A DNA stretch of 37,069 bases from Xanthobacteraceae bacterium (GTDB taxonomy: Bacteria; Pseudomonadota; Alphaproteobacteria; Rhizobiales; Xanthobacteraceae): assembly GCA_030037645.1 (NCBI GenBank), contig JASHQI010000164.1, positions 1 through 37,069 on the forward strand, read 5' to 3'. Positions within the stretch are counted from its first letter, which is position 1. The number at the start of each line of letters is the position of its first letter. Shown in pieces: positions 15,828 to 23,402 of the stretch. The position numbers and the translations under genes were made by a program. The notes below the pieces were generated by a model. It saw only the letters and a list, made by a program, of their open reading frames with translations. It did not search any database and was not told the origin of the DNA.

Positions 15828-17408
15828 ATGACGCGGCTCACAGCGACCGGTCTGCGGCCTGCCGTTGCATTGCCTCTGGCGCTGGCGTTGCTTGCTTTAT
15901 TGCTGCGGCTCTATGGCCTTGCCGACAAGCCTTTCTGGTACGACGAGATCGTCACCCTGAACCGGACCAATCTCCCGCTCGTTGATCTCATCATCGACGC
16001 TTTCAGGCACAAGCACTTTCCGACCTATTTTATGGTTGTCGCGCCTTTCGCCTCCACCAGCCCCGATGAGTGGACGTTGCGCTTGCCGTCCGCGATGTTC
16101 GGAGCAGTCTGTGTCTTTCTTGTTGCGCGATTGGCACGTGACGTGCGCGGCTCGTTCGCCGGCCTGGTGGCGGGACTGCTGATGGCGCTGTCGCCGGCTG
16201 AAGTCCAATATGGGCAAGAAGCCCGCCCTTACACGCTCATCTCGTGCATGGTGTTGATCGCGCTCTGCGGACTTGTCCGCATCGAGCAGACATCAAGACA
16301 AGCTGCGCCAGCGCAGACTGGGCCCGTTGCGCTGTCCGGCGCGTGGGCCGCCTATGGCTTCGGCACGATCGGGGCGTTGCTCATGGAGAACAATACGCTG
16401 CCGTGGCTGTTGGCTTCTAACCTGGCGTTGGTGACCATCCTTGCACGCCGGCCATCAGGACAAAGGAGCCTGTTGCGCAATTGGGGGTGGACGGAGGCCG
16501 CCATTCTGTTGGTGTGGCTGCCCGTGCTCATATTGATGTTTACGCTCAACCGCGGCGCCGTCATGACCGGTCTTGAGTGGGTACCAAAGGCGACATGGGA
16601 AGACACCCGCTCAATTTTTGCTGCTGTCTATTTGTTCCGAATATCCGACATGATGACGTTCGGTCTGTCGCCGACCCTGCTTCCGGGATTTGGCGCGATC
16701 GTCTTGGCGCTCGCCTTGTTTGGAGCATGGCGACTGAAATCCGATCCGGCGCTGCTGGTAGTGATAGGGCTCGCCTTTCTGGCGATGCCAATTGCGATCC
16801 TCGCAATCTCGATCTTTAAGCCGGTTCTTGTGCCGCGCTACATGCTCTGGAGCACCGGTCCTTTCTTCGTGCTGGCGGGGATTGGCGCCGCGGCGCTACC
16901 GGCGCGACTTTCGCCGGTGATCGTCGCAATCGTTGCAGTCGGTGGTGCGCTAAGTCTTGCGCCTTATTATGGGTCGGAAACCAAGCCGCGCTGGGACCAG
17001 GCAGCGGCGTATCTCGCCAGGAACATACACACGCAGCAGGATGTCGTTGTTGCTGCAAACCGAGCAGTCAAGTTCGTTCTCGCTTCATATGACGAGCGAT
17101 TACATCCGGATTCCAAGTTTCCGATCCATGCCTGGACCGCGGTCGATACGGCACAGTGCGCTGCAGCAGATGCCCGGGTATGGGTCATATATGGCCGAGT
17201 GGGTCAGGGGATACAGGAATCCGAGGCAGACTTTCGAGGGAAGTGGTCGGCTTTCGGCAGCCCAGCCGCGCAGATTCGATTCGGTGCTCACATTCTGATT
17301 TTGCGCTTCGACGGGGTGCCAATCCCGCCGCAACGCGATTTCGACAGCGTTCAACTCGAGCCACACGTCGATAGCCAACCGATTGAACCGTATCAACCAA
17401 ATCCCTGA
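15828..17408 (+). CDS. GT39/ArnT-like integral-membrane glycosyltransferase
   Basis: A 526-aa polytopic membrane protein with roughly ten hydrophobic segments. The first helix (about residues 12-30) is followed by LADKPFWYDEIVT, in which Asp39-Glu40 form the acidic pair of the first periplasmic loop that marks the PMT/ArnT (GT39, GT-C fold) superfamily. A second loop contains LSPAEVQYGQEARPYTL, also typical. Such enzymes use polyprenyl-phosphate-linked sugars and act at the periplasmic face, on lipid A, polysaccharide or protein. A soluble C-terminal part of ~130 residues follows the last helix. The start at 15828 is chosen because the membrane region begins soon after it; 15762 is an alternative, and neither has a strong Shine-Dalgarno. 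It converges with the lasso operon (67 bp gap). Confidence 0.8.
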   Translation: MTRLTATGLRPAVALPLALALLALLLRLYGLADKPFWYDEIVTLNRTNLPLVDLIIDAFRHKHFPTYFMVVAPFASTSPDEWTLRLPSAMFGAVCVFLVARLARDVRGSFAGLVAGLLMALSPAEVQYGQEARPYTLISCMVLIALCGLVRIEQTSRQAAPAQTGPVALSGAWAAYGFGTIGALLMENNTLPWLLASNLALVTILARRPSGQRSLLRNWGWTEAAILLVWLPVLILMFTLNRGAVMTGLEWVPKATWEDTRSIFAAVYLFRISDMMTFGLSPTLLPGFGAIVLALALFGAWRLKSDPALLVVIGLAFLAMPIAILAISIFKPVLVPRYMLWSTGPFFVLAGIGAAALPARLSPVIVAIVAVGGALSLAPYYGSETKPRWDQAAAYLARNIHTQQDVVVAANRAVKFVLASYDERLHPDSKFPIHAWTAVDTAQCAAADARVWVIYGRVGQGIQESEADFRGKWSAFGSPAAQIRFGAHILILRFDGVPIPPQRDFDSVQLEPHVDSQPIEPYQPNP

Positions 17409-17475
17409 TTGGCTTTTTGCGTCCTTGTACGACCGTCAAAGCTGCACGACGCCGATTGGGCGACTTGAGACGCGA

Positions 17476-19413
17476 TCAGTTTGCCGACTCGAACCAGCGC
17501 AAGAATTGTCCACCCGCGACGCCGCGCGTCAGCGCAAGGTTATATTCCTGGAAAATTTCGGTCGTATGCCAGCCGCCGCTGGGCCAGTTCATGAGCGCAC
17601 GTTCGAGCCGGGCGACGTCGATGGCGCGGCGCGCCAGCGCCGAATCCGACAACTGGGCGATCCGTCGCGTGAGTTCACGGCGCTGCTTGCCGAGCTTTTC
17701 GTACCAATCCGCCGCTTGCAGGCCGCTCAAGCGATTGGTCAACACGCTCTCCGGCAGCAGGCCCCACATGGCGCGACGGACCAGCGATCGATCGACGCCT
17801 TCGGCCAAAAACTGCTCCGGCGGAATGCCAAGGCAGTAGTTGACCACGTCGAGGTCAGCGGTGGGATCGCGCACTTCGACGCCGCTGACCGCTTTTTCTG
17901 CGGCATGCCAGTCGCCGATATAGTCGACCTGGGCGAGGCCCCTGATGCGCTCGTCTTCCCGCAGTCGATAGAGAAAATCGTGTCCGACTTTTTGGGCGCG
18001 GCGGTCGACAGCCATTGCGGCAGCGAAGTCGGAGCGGATCGGAGCGTGATCTTGCCACGCCGCAATGCGCCGCGGATGGCGGCGGCGATCAGCCCAATTG
18101 CCAAGGCGCTGCGACACCAGTGGCTCGATGAGGAGCTTCCGCAACGCGACCCAGCGTGAGTAAGGCGTGCGGCGGTAGAAAAGTTGCCACTGGCGGTAGG
18201 CCGTCAGCAGCCGCCCACGCTTGAGGTGACCGACCGCTTGCGACCAGCCGCTCCAGCTTATGGTGTAATTGCCGTAGAGGCCGCCGAGGAGAACCCGTCG
18301 GCCCTGGGCGCGCGCGAGCCGCAGGAGAGCCAAGAACCAGCCGAGATTGGCCGGATTACGCACCGGCCCTCCCAGCGCGATAAAAAACCGCTCGAGCTCG
18401 CCGAAGTCATCGGATTCATCGCTGCGGATATAGTTGACGTCGATATTCGGCATTGCTTGCGCAATGGCCTCAACATAGCGGGTCTCGTCGGCATAGCGAC
18501 CGGGCGGCACCGGACCGTTGAAATCCGGCCGCGGCACTGCGGTATAGGCGGCAAGGCGCTCGCTTTTCTCGGCAAGCGCGCGAGCGGCCAGAGCGGAGAC
18601 CGACGACGAGTCGAGCCCCCCGCTCATGAGGCAGCCGACCGCATGGGCACTTCGCATCTGCCGGCGCACTGCTCCATCGAGGCAGTCGCGCAAACCTTCG
18701 GCATAAGCCTGATCGGAGGGGAGTCGAACCGATTCGATATCGGATGGCGACCAGTAACAGCGCTCGCGCCTTGAGCCGTCGTGCGTCACCTGCATCACAT
18801 GTCCCGGACGGACGCGAAATATATTGCGGTAGATGGTTGTGGCGTGGTCGGCGTGATTGAGCACGAGGAAGTCGGCGAATTTCTCCTCGCTCAATTGACG
18901 CGGTACGTCGGCAAACGCGAACAATCCGTTCGGCATGGTGGCAAAGGCGAAGAATCGCTCGCTGGCGTGCCACATCACGACGTTCAATCCGAGCTGGTCG
19001 CGAGCCAGCGTCAGAACCTGGCTGCGCGGGTTCCAGATCGCGACTGCGAAAGGACCGCGCAGCATCGGCCAAATGTCGTCGCCGAGCATTTCCCAGCCGC
19101 TCAGGAGTACGCGCGAGTCCGCCCATCCCATGGCTTCGCGCCGCGCAATTCCGATCCGAGCCAGCACGCCATCGCGATTGTCGAGGCGCACATCCGCCGT
19201 GATGAGCGATCCGCTCTCGCCACGCCATGGTTGGCGGTCGAAGCGGTCCTCAGGCGACATGCGCATCAGCACGTGGACAAGGCCGATGCTGCCGGCGGCA
19301 GCGCATTCGGATCGATCGGGACCGTATTGATGCAGCGCATTCGCGACCCGATCGAGGTCGTGCCGGGTCACGGCCCGGCCTCCGAAGCGCAGCAATCCAG
19401 CGATTGCGCTCAT
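17476..19413 (-). CDS. Lasso peptide cyclase (asparagine-synthetase-like, C protein)
   Basis: A 645-aa homologue of asparagine synthetase B. The N-terminal glutaminase-like domain begins MSAIAGLL: true AsnB enzymes have MCGIAG with Cys as nucleophile, so this domain is inactive as an amidotransferase, as is usual in lasso cyclases. The ATP-pyrophosphatase motif SGGLDSS is intact at residues 264-270. Lasso cyclases adenylate the side-chain carboxylate of a Glu or Asp in the core peptide and close a macrolactam with the N-terminal amine. The assignment depends on neighbours: a transglutaminase-like B2 protein ends 10 bp upstream and a PqqD-like B1 protein precedes that. The ATG at 19413 gives the canonical N-terminus; the frame runs open to 19602 through B2. 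Confidence 0.87.
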   Translation of the reverse strand: MSAIAGLLRFGGRAVTRHDLDRVANALHQYGPDRSECAAAGSIGLVHVLMRMSPEDRFDRQPWRGESGSLITADVRLDNRDGVLARIGIARREAMGWADSRVLLSGWEMLGDDIWPMLRGPFAVAIWNPRSQVLTLARDQLGLNVVMWHASERFFAFATMPNGLFAFADVPRQLSEEKFADFLVLNHADHATTIYRNIFRVRPGHVMQVTHDGSRRERCYWSPSDIESVRLPSDQAYAEGLRDCLDGAVRRQMRSAHAVGCLMSGGLDSSSVSALAARALAEKSERLAAYTAVPRPDFNGPVPPGRYADETRYVEAIAQAMPNIDVNYIRSDESDDFGELERFFIALGGPVRNPANLGWFLALLRLARAQGRRVLLGGLYGNYTISWSGWSQAVGHLKRGRLLTAYRQWQLFYRRTPYSRWVALRKLLIEPLVSQRLGNWADRRRHPRRIAAWQDHAPIRSDFAAAMAVDRRAQKVGHDFLYRLREDERIRGLAQVDYIGDWHAAEKAVSGVEVRDPTADLDVVNYCLGIPPEQFLAEGVDRSLVRRAMWGLLPESVLTNRLSGLQAADWYEKLGKQRRELTRRIAQLSDSALARRAIDVARLERALMNWPSGGWHTTEIFQEYNLALTRGVAGGQFLRWFESAN

Positions 19414-19423
19414 GGAAAATGCA

Positions 19424-19840
19424 TCAGCATGATGAACGCGCAGCGCCAAACTCGGCGAGGCGAGTGAACGCGTCGTTCTCGGTGGCGCCGACGATTCTGT
19501 CGTCGCCGACTTCAACCCAGGCATGGGCACTAAGCTTGCCCCCGGCGCGGGCCACACCAAGACAGAGCCGGCTGGCGATGCCGCGACGGCGCAGCATGGC
19601 ATGCGCCGCCAGCGCGCGCGGCAGGCAAAGGGCGTTCATCCAGGATTTCGCGCCGTGATTCTCGATTGCCCAAGAAATCCAGCTCACTTCGTCGACTGCA
19701 AACCGGCGAACGCGCCGAGGCGGCCGATCGGCCCATGCGAAGATTCGCGCCGGCGGCGCAAAGCGCACTGCAAGGCGCGCCAAAGCCAGCATGACGGCAG
19801 CCTCGCGCAGATAGACGCGCCGCATCGTTCGCGCTTTCAT
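19424..19840 (-). CDS. Lasso peptide leader peptidase (B2, transglutaminase-like)
   Basis: A 138-aa protein of the lasso-peptide B2 family, cysteine proteases with transglutaminase fold that cut the leader from the precursor. The catalytic Cys72 is in NALCLPRALAAHAML and His106 in AHAWVEVGDD, with the usual spacing and a downstream acidic residue. The start at 19840 is chosen because GGAGGA lies 6 nt upstream and the ATG overlaps the B1 stop by 4 bp. Length and motif order match split-B systems, in which the RRE domain (B1) is a separate protein. Together with B1 and the cyclase this forms a complete maturation set. Confidence 0.88.
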   Translation of the reverse strand: MKARTMRRVYLREAAVMLALARLAVRFAPPARIFAWADRPPRRVRRFAVDEVSWISWAIENHGAKSWMNALCLPRALAAHAMLRRRGIASRLCLGVARAGGKLSAHAWVEVGDDRIVGATENDAFTRLAEFGAARSSC

Positions 19841-20133
19841 CGCGGTTCCTCCAAATCGATCTGGCGCACCAAACGATGTTCGATCAGTGTGCGCAGGAAT
19901 GGCGTGACATCGCGCGCCAGGGTGTCGGCATCCACATCGTGACGTTGCAAGAGCCCGTCGAAGATTTGGCCAACGCGCCGAGGCTCGGCAAGCATGCGCC
20001 AAATTTCAGTAGCGACGCGGTTGAAACCGAAATATGCCCCGCCGCGCACGCTCAAGACGACGACGCCATCGTCGAAGTCGGCGGTGGGCAGTTCTTGGTC
20101 TCGAATAAGAACGCTATCGATCGTGACGATCAA
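19837..20133 (-). CDS. Lasso peptide RRE protein (B1, PqqD family)
   Basis: A 98-aa PqqD-like RiPP recognition element. The pattern DGVVVLSVRGGAYFGFNRVATEIWRML matches in its order the PqqD/B1 family: a beta hairpin with D-G, then Y/F-x-L/F-N, then a helix with I-W. RRE domains bind the leader peptide and present it to the B2 protease and the cyclase. The first possible initiation codon in frame is TTG at 20133, with GGAG about 10 nt upstream; an upstream in-frame TAA lies 33 codons or fewer away and no ATG or GTG intervenes. The stop overlaps the B2 start by 4 bp. A stem-loop separates it from the candidate precursor gene. Confidence 0.85.
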   Translation of the reverse strand: MIVTIDSVLIRDQELPTADFDDGVVVLSVRGGAYFGFNRVATEIWRMLAEPRRVGQIFDGLLQRHDVDADTLARDVTPFLRTLIEHRLVRQIDLEEPR

Positions 20134-20181
20134 AGCAGCAGGGCTCCGCTGTAACGCGGTGACGACGAACCCTTACGCAGC

Positions 20182-20208
20182 GTAGCGGATGCCGTTGCAT
20201 TCCGCTAC
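20182..20208 (-). promoter_or_regulatory. Intercistronic stem-loop between lasso precursor and B1
   Basis: GTAGCGGATGC, a CGTT loop, and GCATTCCGCTAC form an 11-bp stem with one bulged base. It lies 69 bp after the end of the candidate precursor gene and 48 bp before the B1 start, on the transcribed strand of the lasso operon. Hairpins at this place are known in other proteobacterial lasso operons, where they are thought to stabilise the precursor mRNA or limit read-through so that the peptide is made in excess over its enzymes. No U tract follows, so full termination is unlikely. Confidence 0.65.
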
Positions 20209-20277
20209 CGGGCGGACGCGCGAAGCAAGCTCGATCGGTAACGGATATGCCGGCCCGCGGGTCGTCAAACGACCGAT

Positions 20278-20439
20278 CTATTTCCCCAGACGCGCGGAGA
20301 GGGGAAACGCCATCTCGAAGGAAAAACCAAGTTTCGTCGTTGGTGCTGCGGGGGGCTCTGGTTGAGCAGGGCTCGATTGGCCAGTGCCGGAAGTGTTCGG
20401 CGATTTTGTTTCAGCTCCGATCGCCAGCTTCTTGACCAT
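20278..20439 (-). CDS. Candidate lasso peptide precursor (53 aa)
   Basis: A 53-aa frame starting MVKKLAIGAETKSP, with a Pro/Ser/Thr-rich middle (QSSPAQPEPPAAPTT) and a C-terminal stretch KLGFSFEMAFPLSARLGK. It is the only small frame directly upstream of B1 on the same strand with a good Shine-Dalgarno (GGGAG, 6 nt before the ATG at 20439). Lasso precursors usually have Thr at -2 of the core and a Glu/Asp at core position 7-9. Taking Thr34 as -2 gives a core beginning at Lys36 with Glu42 at position 7, an 18-residue core with a seven-residue ring. Lys at position 1 would be unusual. A longer frame extends to 20499. Function is inferred from position; the peptide matches no precursor that I recall. 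Confidence 0.55.
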   Translation of the reverse strand: MVKKLAIGAETKSPNTSGTGQSSPAQPEPPAAPTTKLGFSFEMAFPLSARLGK

Positions 20440-20814
20440 CGGAGGCTCCCAGGAGCTTCGCGTTGCAACACCGGCCTTGCCGGACTTAGTAGGCCGCATG
20501 AGCCGCCTCCACCGCGATCATCAGCACGAGCCTTCTATGGGATCGGGTCAAACAAGGCAAGGCCAGCAAAGAGCTCTTTGCCACGGCCGAACTTCGATCC
20601 GTTGCTGCCGACGATATTGCGCGCGCGCGAACGTGCCGTCACGCCCGTTGTGCGCGCAGTTTGTCTAACCTGCGAGCTGCTGCCAGCGCTTGGCAGGGGC
20701 TACCCACCATGTTAGGCTTTTATCGTCTTCAATAGCTCACCCAAATTGAGCCGGCGAACAAGGTCGCATTGGCTCAAGCGACTGTGAGCCCGGCCGGGGG
20801 AGAAAGGAACCGCT
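20440..20814. other. Divergent intergenic region between the lasso operon and the DUF697-exporter operon
   Basis: About 375 bp between two start codons facing away from each other, so promoters for both operons should lie here. I cannot name clear -10/-35 pairs. Short inverted repeats occur near 20729-20790: GCTCA-N7-TGAGC, then GGCTCA-N8-TGAGCC. These could be regulator sites or a leader structure for the plus-strand operon. The plus-strand gene has a good ribosome-binding site, AAAGGA 6 nt before 20815. Confidence 0.4.
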
Positions 20815-21390
20815 ATGGCACAGAAACCGACTGCGTCCGTGAGCCCTGAGACTGGCGAAGCCACAGCGGCGACGAGTTCGACTACGTCGGGGACGGCCGA
20901 GACGAACGGACATCGCGAAGAAGTGGCTTCAAAGCTCGTTGAGCGGTTTGCGATATGGTCCGGAGTTGCGGGGCTTATCCCGATACCATTTGTCGACGTC
21001 GCGACTGTCGGCGGACTGCAGATACAGATGCTGCGGCGGCTTTCGCAAATCTACAACGTGGAGTTTTCGGAAAATAGGGGCAAGGCAGTGATCGCGGGCC
21101 TCGGTGGATCGATGATCCCGGCCGCCAGCGGCATGGGCGCCGCCAGCGCACTCAAGGCCGTGCCGCTCCTCGGCATGCTCGCAGCGGGATTTGTGATGCC
21201 AGTGCTTTCTGCCGGTGCGAGCTACGCCATCGGCAAGGCCTTTATTCAACACTTCGAGTCCGGCGGCACGCTTCTTGATTTCAATCCTCCGGACTATCGT
21301 GAGTTCGTAAAGGCGCAAAAAGCAATGTGGGAATCACGCTCCAAAACTTCTCCGCCGAGCTCCACGGGGGCAACAGCGACCAGCTCTTGA
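20815..21390 (+). CDS. DUF697 / YcjF-like membrane-associated protein
   Basis: A 191-aa protein. The first ~40 residues are Thr/Ser/Ala-rich and probably disordered. The remainder resembles DUF697: LIPIPFVDVATVGGLQIQMLRRLSQIYNV, followed by AVIAGLGGSMIPAASG and two hydrophobic stretches (about residues 96-112 and 121-140). It ends in a Ser/Thr-rich tail. DUF697 domains occur in membrane-associated proteins, often next to GTPases; their biochemical role is unknown. It is the first gene of a plus-strand set with an ABC exporter, an SPFH protein and a coiled-coil protein, divergent from the lasso operon. A part in membrane organisation or immunity is possible but not shown. Confidence 0.7.
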   Translation: MAQKPTASVSPETGEATAATSSTTSGTAETNGHREEVASKLVERFAIWSGVAGLIPIPFVDVATVGGLQIQMLRRLSQIYNVEFSENRGKAVIAGLGGSMIPAASGMGAASALKAVPLLGMLAAGFVMPVLSAGASYAIGKAFIQHFESGGTLLDFNPPDYREFVKAQKAMWESRSKTSPPSSTGATATSS

Positions 21391-21474
21391 CACGTACAGG
21401 CGGATGCCAACCAATCGGGGGGGGTTTTCTACCTAGGGCAGTGCGACAGCAGTGGATCGACGAAACCGAGCCCC

Positions 21475-21654
21475 ATGCTCGAAGCTATCGTCTATATCGT
21501 CTTTTGCGTTCTGACGGGACTTTGCGGCATGCATCGCCGCATGGGGTTCCTCGGCACGTTTCTTGTCGCGCTCGTCACCACCCCCCTGGTGGTGCTGCCC
21601 ATCCTCGTCATCACCGGTCCATCCCGACGCGTTGAATGGCGTCAGCGTCCGTAG
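21475..21654 (+). CDS. Small membrane protein, 59 aa
   Basis: An ATG at 21475 opens a 59-codon frame to TAG at 21652. The product has two hydrophobic segments, LEAIVYIVFCVLTGLCG (residues 2-18) and FLGTFLVALVTTPLVVLPIL (25-44), separated by a basic turn (HRRMG), and ends in a basic tail (SRRVEWRQRP). This is a plausible helical hairpin. It lies between the DUF697 gene (84 bp) and the exporter (85 bp) on the same strand, which supports it being real. The Shine-Dalgarno is weak. I recognise no family; an accessory subunit or immunity peptide is conceivable. Confidence 0.55.
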   Translation: MLEAIVYIVFCVLTGLCGMHRRMGFLGTFLVALVTTPLVVLPILVITGPSRRVEWRQRP

Positions 21655-21739
21655 AGCATCTGGTTTATTGGGATCTGCAACGCATCCCTCAGCGAACCGG
21701 CGGCGTCTAGTGGAAGCGTAAACGGAAGACATCGAGCTT

Positions 21740-23380
21740 ATGTCCTTCCTTCAGCTTGTTCGCCGGGAAATGCACGGCTCGCTGCCGAAGCTGCTGATCA
21801 TGTCCGGTCTTGGAGGTATCAGTAACGCGTCGATTCTCGCTGCCATTAATTCCGGCGTGCAAAGCGCGGCAAACGGACAAAAGCCCGGCCTTTGGGGAGC
21901 CACGCTGTTTTTGGTCGCACTATTTCTGTTCATGAAGACGCAGCAATACGTGACGATCACGGCCACTGCCGAGATCGAGGCCATCATCCACAAACTCCGC
22001 CTGCGCCTTATGGATCACATCAGGCATTCGGAAGTCCTGAAGCTGGAAGGGATCGGTCGAGCGCGCGTCGTTGCGGCGATTACCAGCGATACCGCGATTT
22101 TGACGCAAGCGAGCAACATGCTCTGCTTCACGGTGCAGGGCGCGGTCCTCATCGCTTTTGTGGGACTCTACGTCGCCTACCTGTCGCTGGTCGCGTTCAC
22201 TCTGACCGTCGTTATTGTCGCCGGAGCGGCCACTATATTTCACCTGAAGAACCGTCGTTTGAGCGCCCAAAAGGAAGAGTCGGCGGCGTGGGAGCGCCGG
22301 TTATTTGATCGACTGACCGACTTTCTGGATGGCTTCAAGGAGGTGAGACTTAACAGTGCGCGGAGCGCCGATTTGTTTGAGGACTCCGTCAACGTCTCGA
22401 CAACGGCGGCCAACATCAAAATCCGCACCCAGGCCGAGACCTTCCAGATGATCGTGACATCGCAGATCTCGATGTACGTGTTGATCGGCGCCGTCGTGTT
22501 TGTGGCTCCCAATCTCAGCGAATCCCTGGGTGGTTCGTCCATCTCCAAGACCACGACGGCGCTCCTGTTCGTCGTCGGGGCGTGTTTCGGATTGGTGCAA
22601 TCGATACCGATCCTGCTGAACGCGAACGCTGCGGCGGACAGGCTCGAGCAACTGGAAGCGGCCCTACGGGCGACCGCTGCCCCGTCCAAGCCCGATATCG
22701 AGCTTCCGACGCGTTTCGATAAGATCGAAATGCATAACCTTGTGTTCCGTCACCATGACAGGTTTTCCGACATCTCGTTCCAAATCGGGCCACTGGACTT
22801 CAGCTTGCAACGCGGCGAGGTGGTCTTCATTACGGGCGGCAACGGTTCGGGGAAATCGACTTTCATGCGGGTGCTCGCCGGACTCTATCCGCCATATTCC
22901 GGCGAACTGAGACTTGACGGTATGCTCGTCACCGAGGATTCGCGCGACCGGTATCGCGCTCTCATTTCGACGGTGTTCACCGATTATCATGTCTTCCGAC
23001 GGCTCTATGGCATTGCAGAGCCGGATCCAGCCGAACTCGACCGCCTGCTGACTGAATTCCGATTGGCGGACAAGACCGGACTGTCGAACGGCGAATTTCG
23101 TACGCTCGATTTGTCTGACGGCCAGCGCAAGCGCCTCGCACTCATTGTGAGTTTGCTTGAGAAACGCCCTATTCTCTTGCTGGATGAATGGACCGCCGAC
23201 CAGGATCCTGATTTCCGAAGGAAGTTCTACCATGAACTGATCCCGAAATTGACGCAAGCCGGCGCCACCATCGTCGTGATCACGCACGATGACCGCTATC
23301 TCGCCGAGCTGAGTTTGACCGCCCGCATTATCCGTATGGACGAAGGCCATATTGTCGAGCAGCGCTCAATAGGCAGATGA
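21740..23380 (+). CDS. Cyclic-peptide-type ABC exporter (TMD-NBD half transporter)
   Basis: A 546-aa half transporter with six membrane helices in the first ~300 residues and an ATPase domain: Walker A GGNGSGKST at 366-374, signature LSDGQRKR at 458-465, Walker B ILLLDEWTADQDP, and the switch His in VVITHDD. The Trp-Thr-Ala-Asp-Gln-Asp sequence after the Walker B Glu and the degenerate signature are typical of the cyclic peptide transporter (SyrD/PvdE/YojI-like) group. There is no N-terminal C39 peptidase domain, so it does not process a double-Gly leader. It lies between the lasso operon and the lanthipeptide genes and could export either product. Confidence 0.87.
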   Translation: MSFLQLVRREMHGSLPKLLIMSGLGGISNASILAAINSGVQSAANGQKPGLWGATLFLVALFLFMKTQQYVTITATAEIEAIIHKLRLRLMDHIRHSEVLKLEGIGRARVVAAITSDTAILTQASNMLCFTVQGAVLIAFVGLYVAYLSLVAFTLTVVIVAGAATIFHLKNRRLSAQKEESAAWERRLFDRLTDFLDGFKEVRLNSARSADLFEDSVNVSTTAANIKIRTQAETFQMIVTSQISMYVLIGAVVFVAPNLSESLGGSSISKTTTALLFVVGACFGLVQSIPILLNANAAADRLEQLEAALRATAAPSKPDIELPTRFDKIEMHNLVFRHHDRFSDISFQIGPLDFSLQRGEVVFITGGNGSGKSTFMRVLAGLYPPYSGELRLDGMLVTEDSRDRYRALISTVFTDYHVFRRLYGIAEPDPAELDRLLTEFRLADKTGLSNGEFRTLDLSDGQRKRLALIVSLLEKRPILLLDEWTADQDPDFRRKFYHELIPKLTQAGATIVVITHDDRYLAELSLTARIIRMDEGHIVEQRSIGR

Positions 23381-23402
23381 TGACGGTCCGGGAGCACGGT
23401 TG

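Noticed and set aside
19414-19602. Longer start for the lasso cyclase at 19602
   Set aside because: The added residues lie inside the B2 gene in another frame; the family N-terminus (xSAIAGL) begins at 19413.
20265-20471. 68-aa minus-strand frame overlapping the candidate lasso precursor
   Set aside because: It is Arg/Trp/Pro-rich with no leader-core layout and a poor ribosome-binding site; the 53-aa frame fits better.
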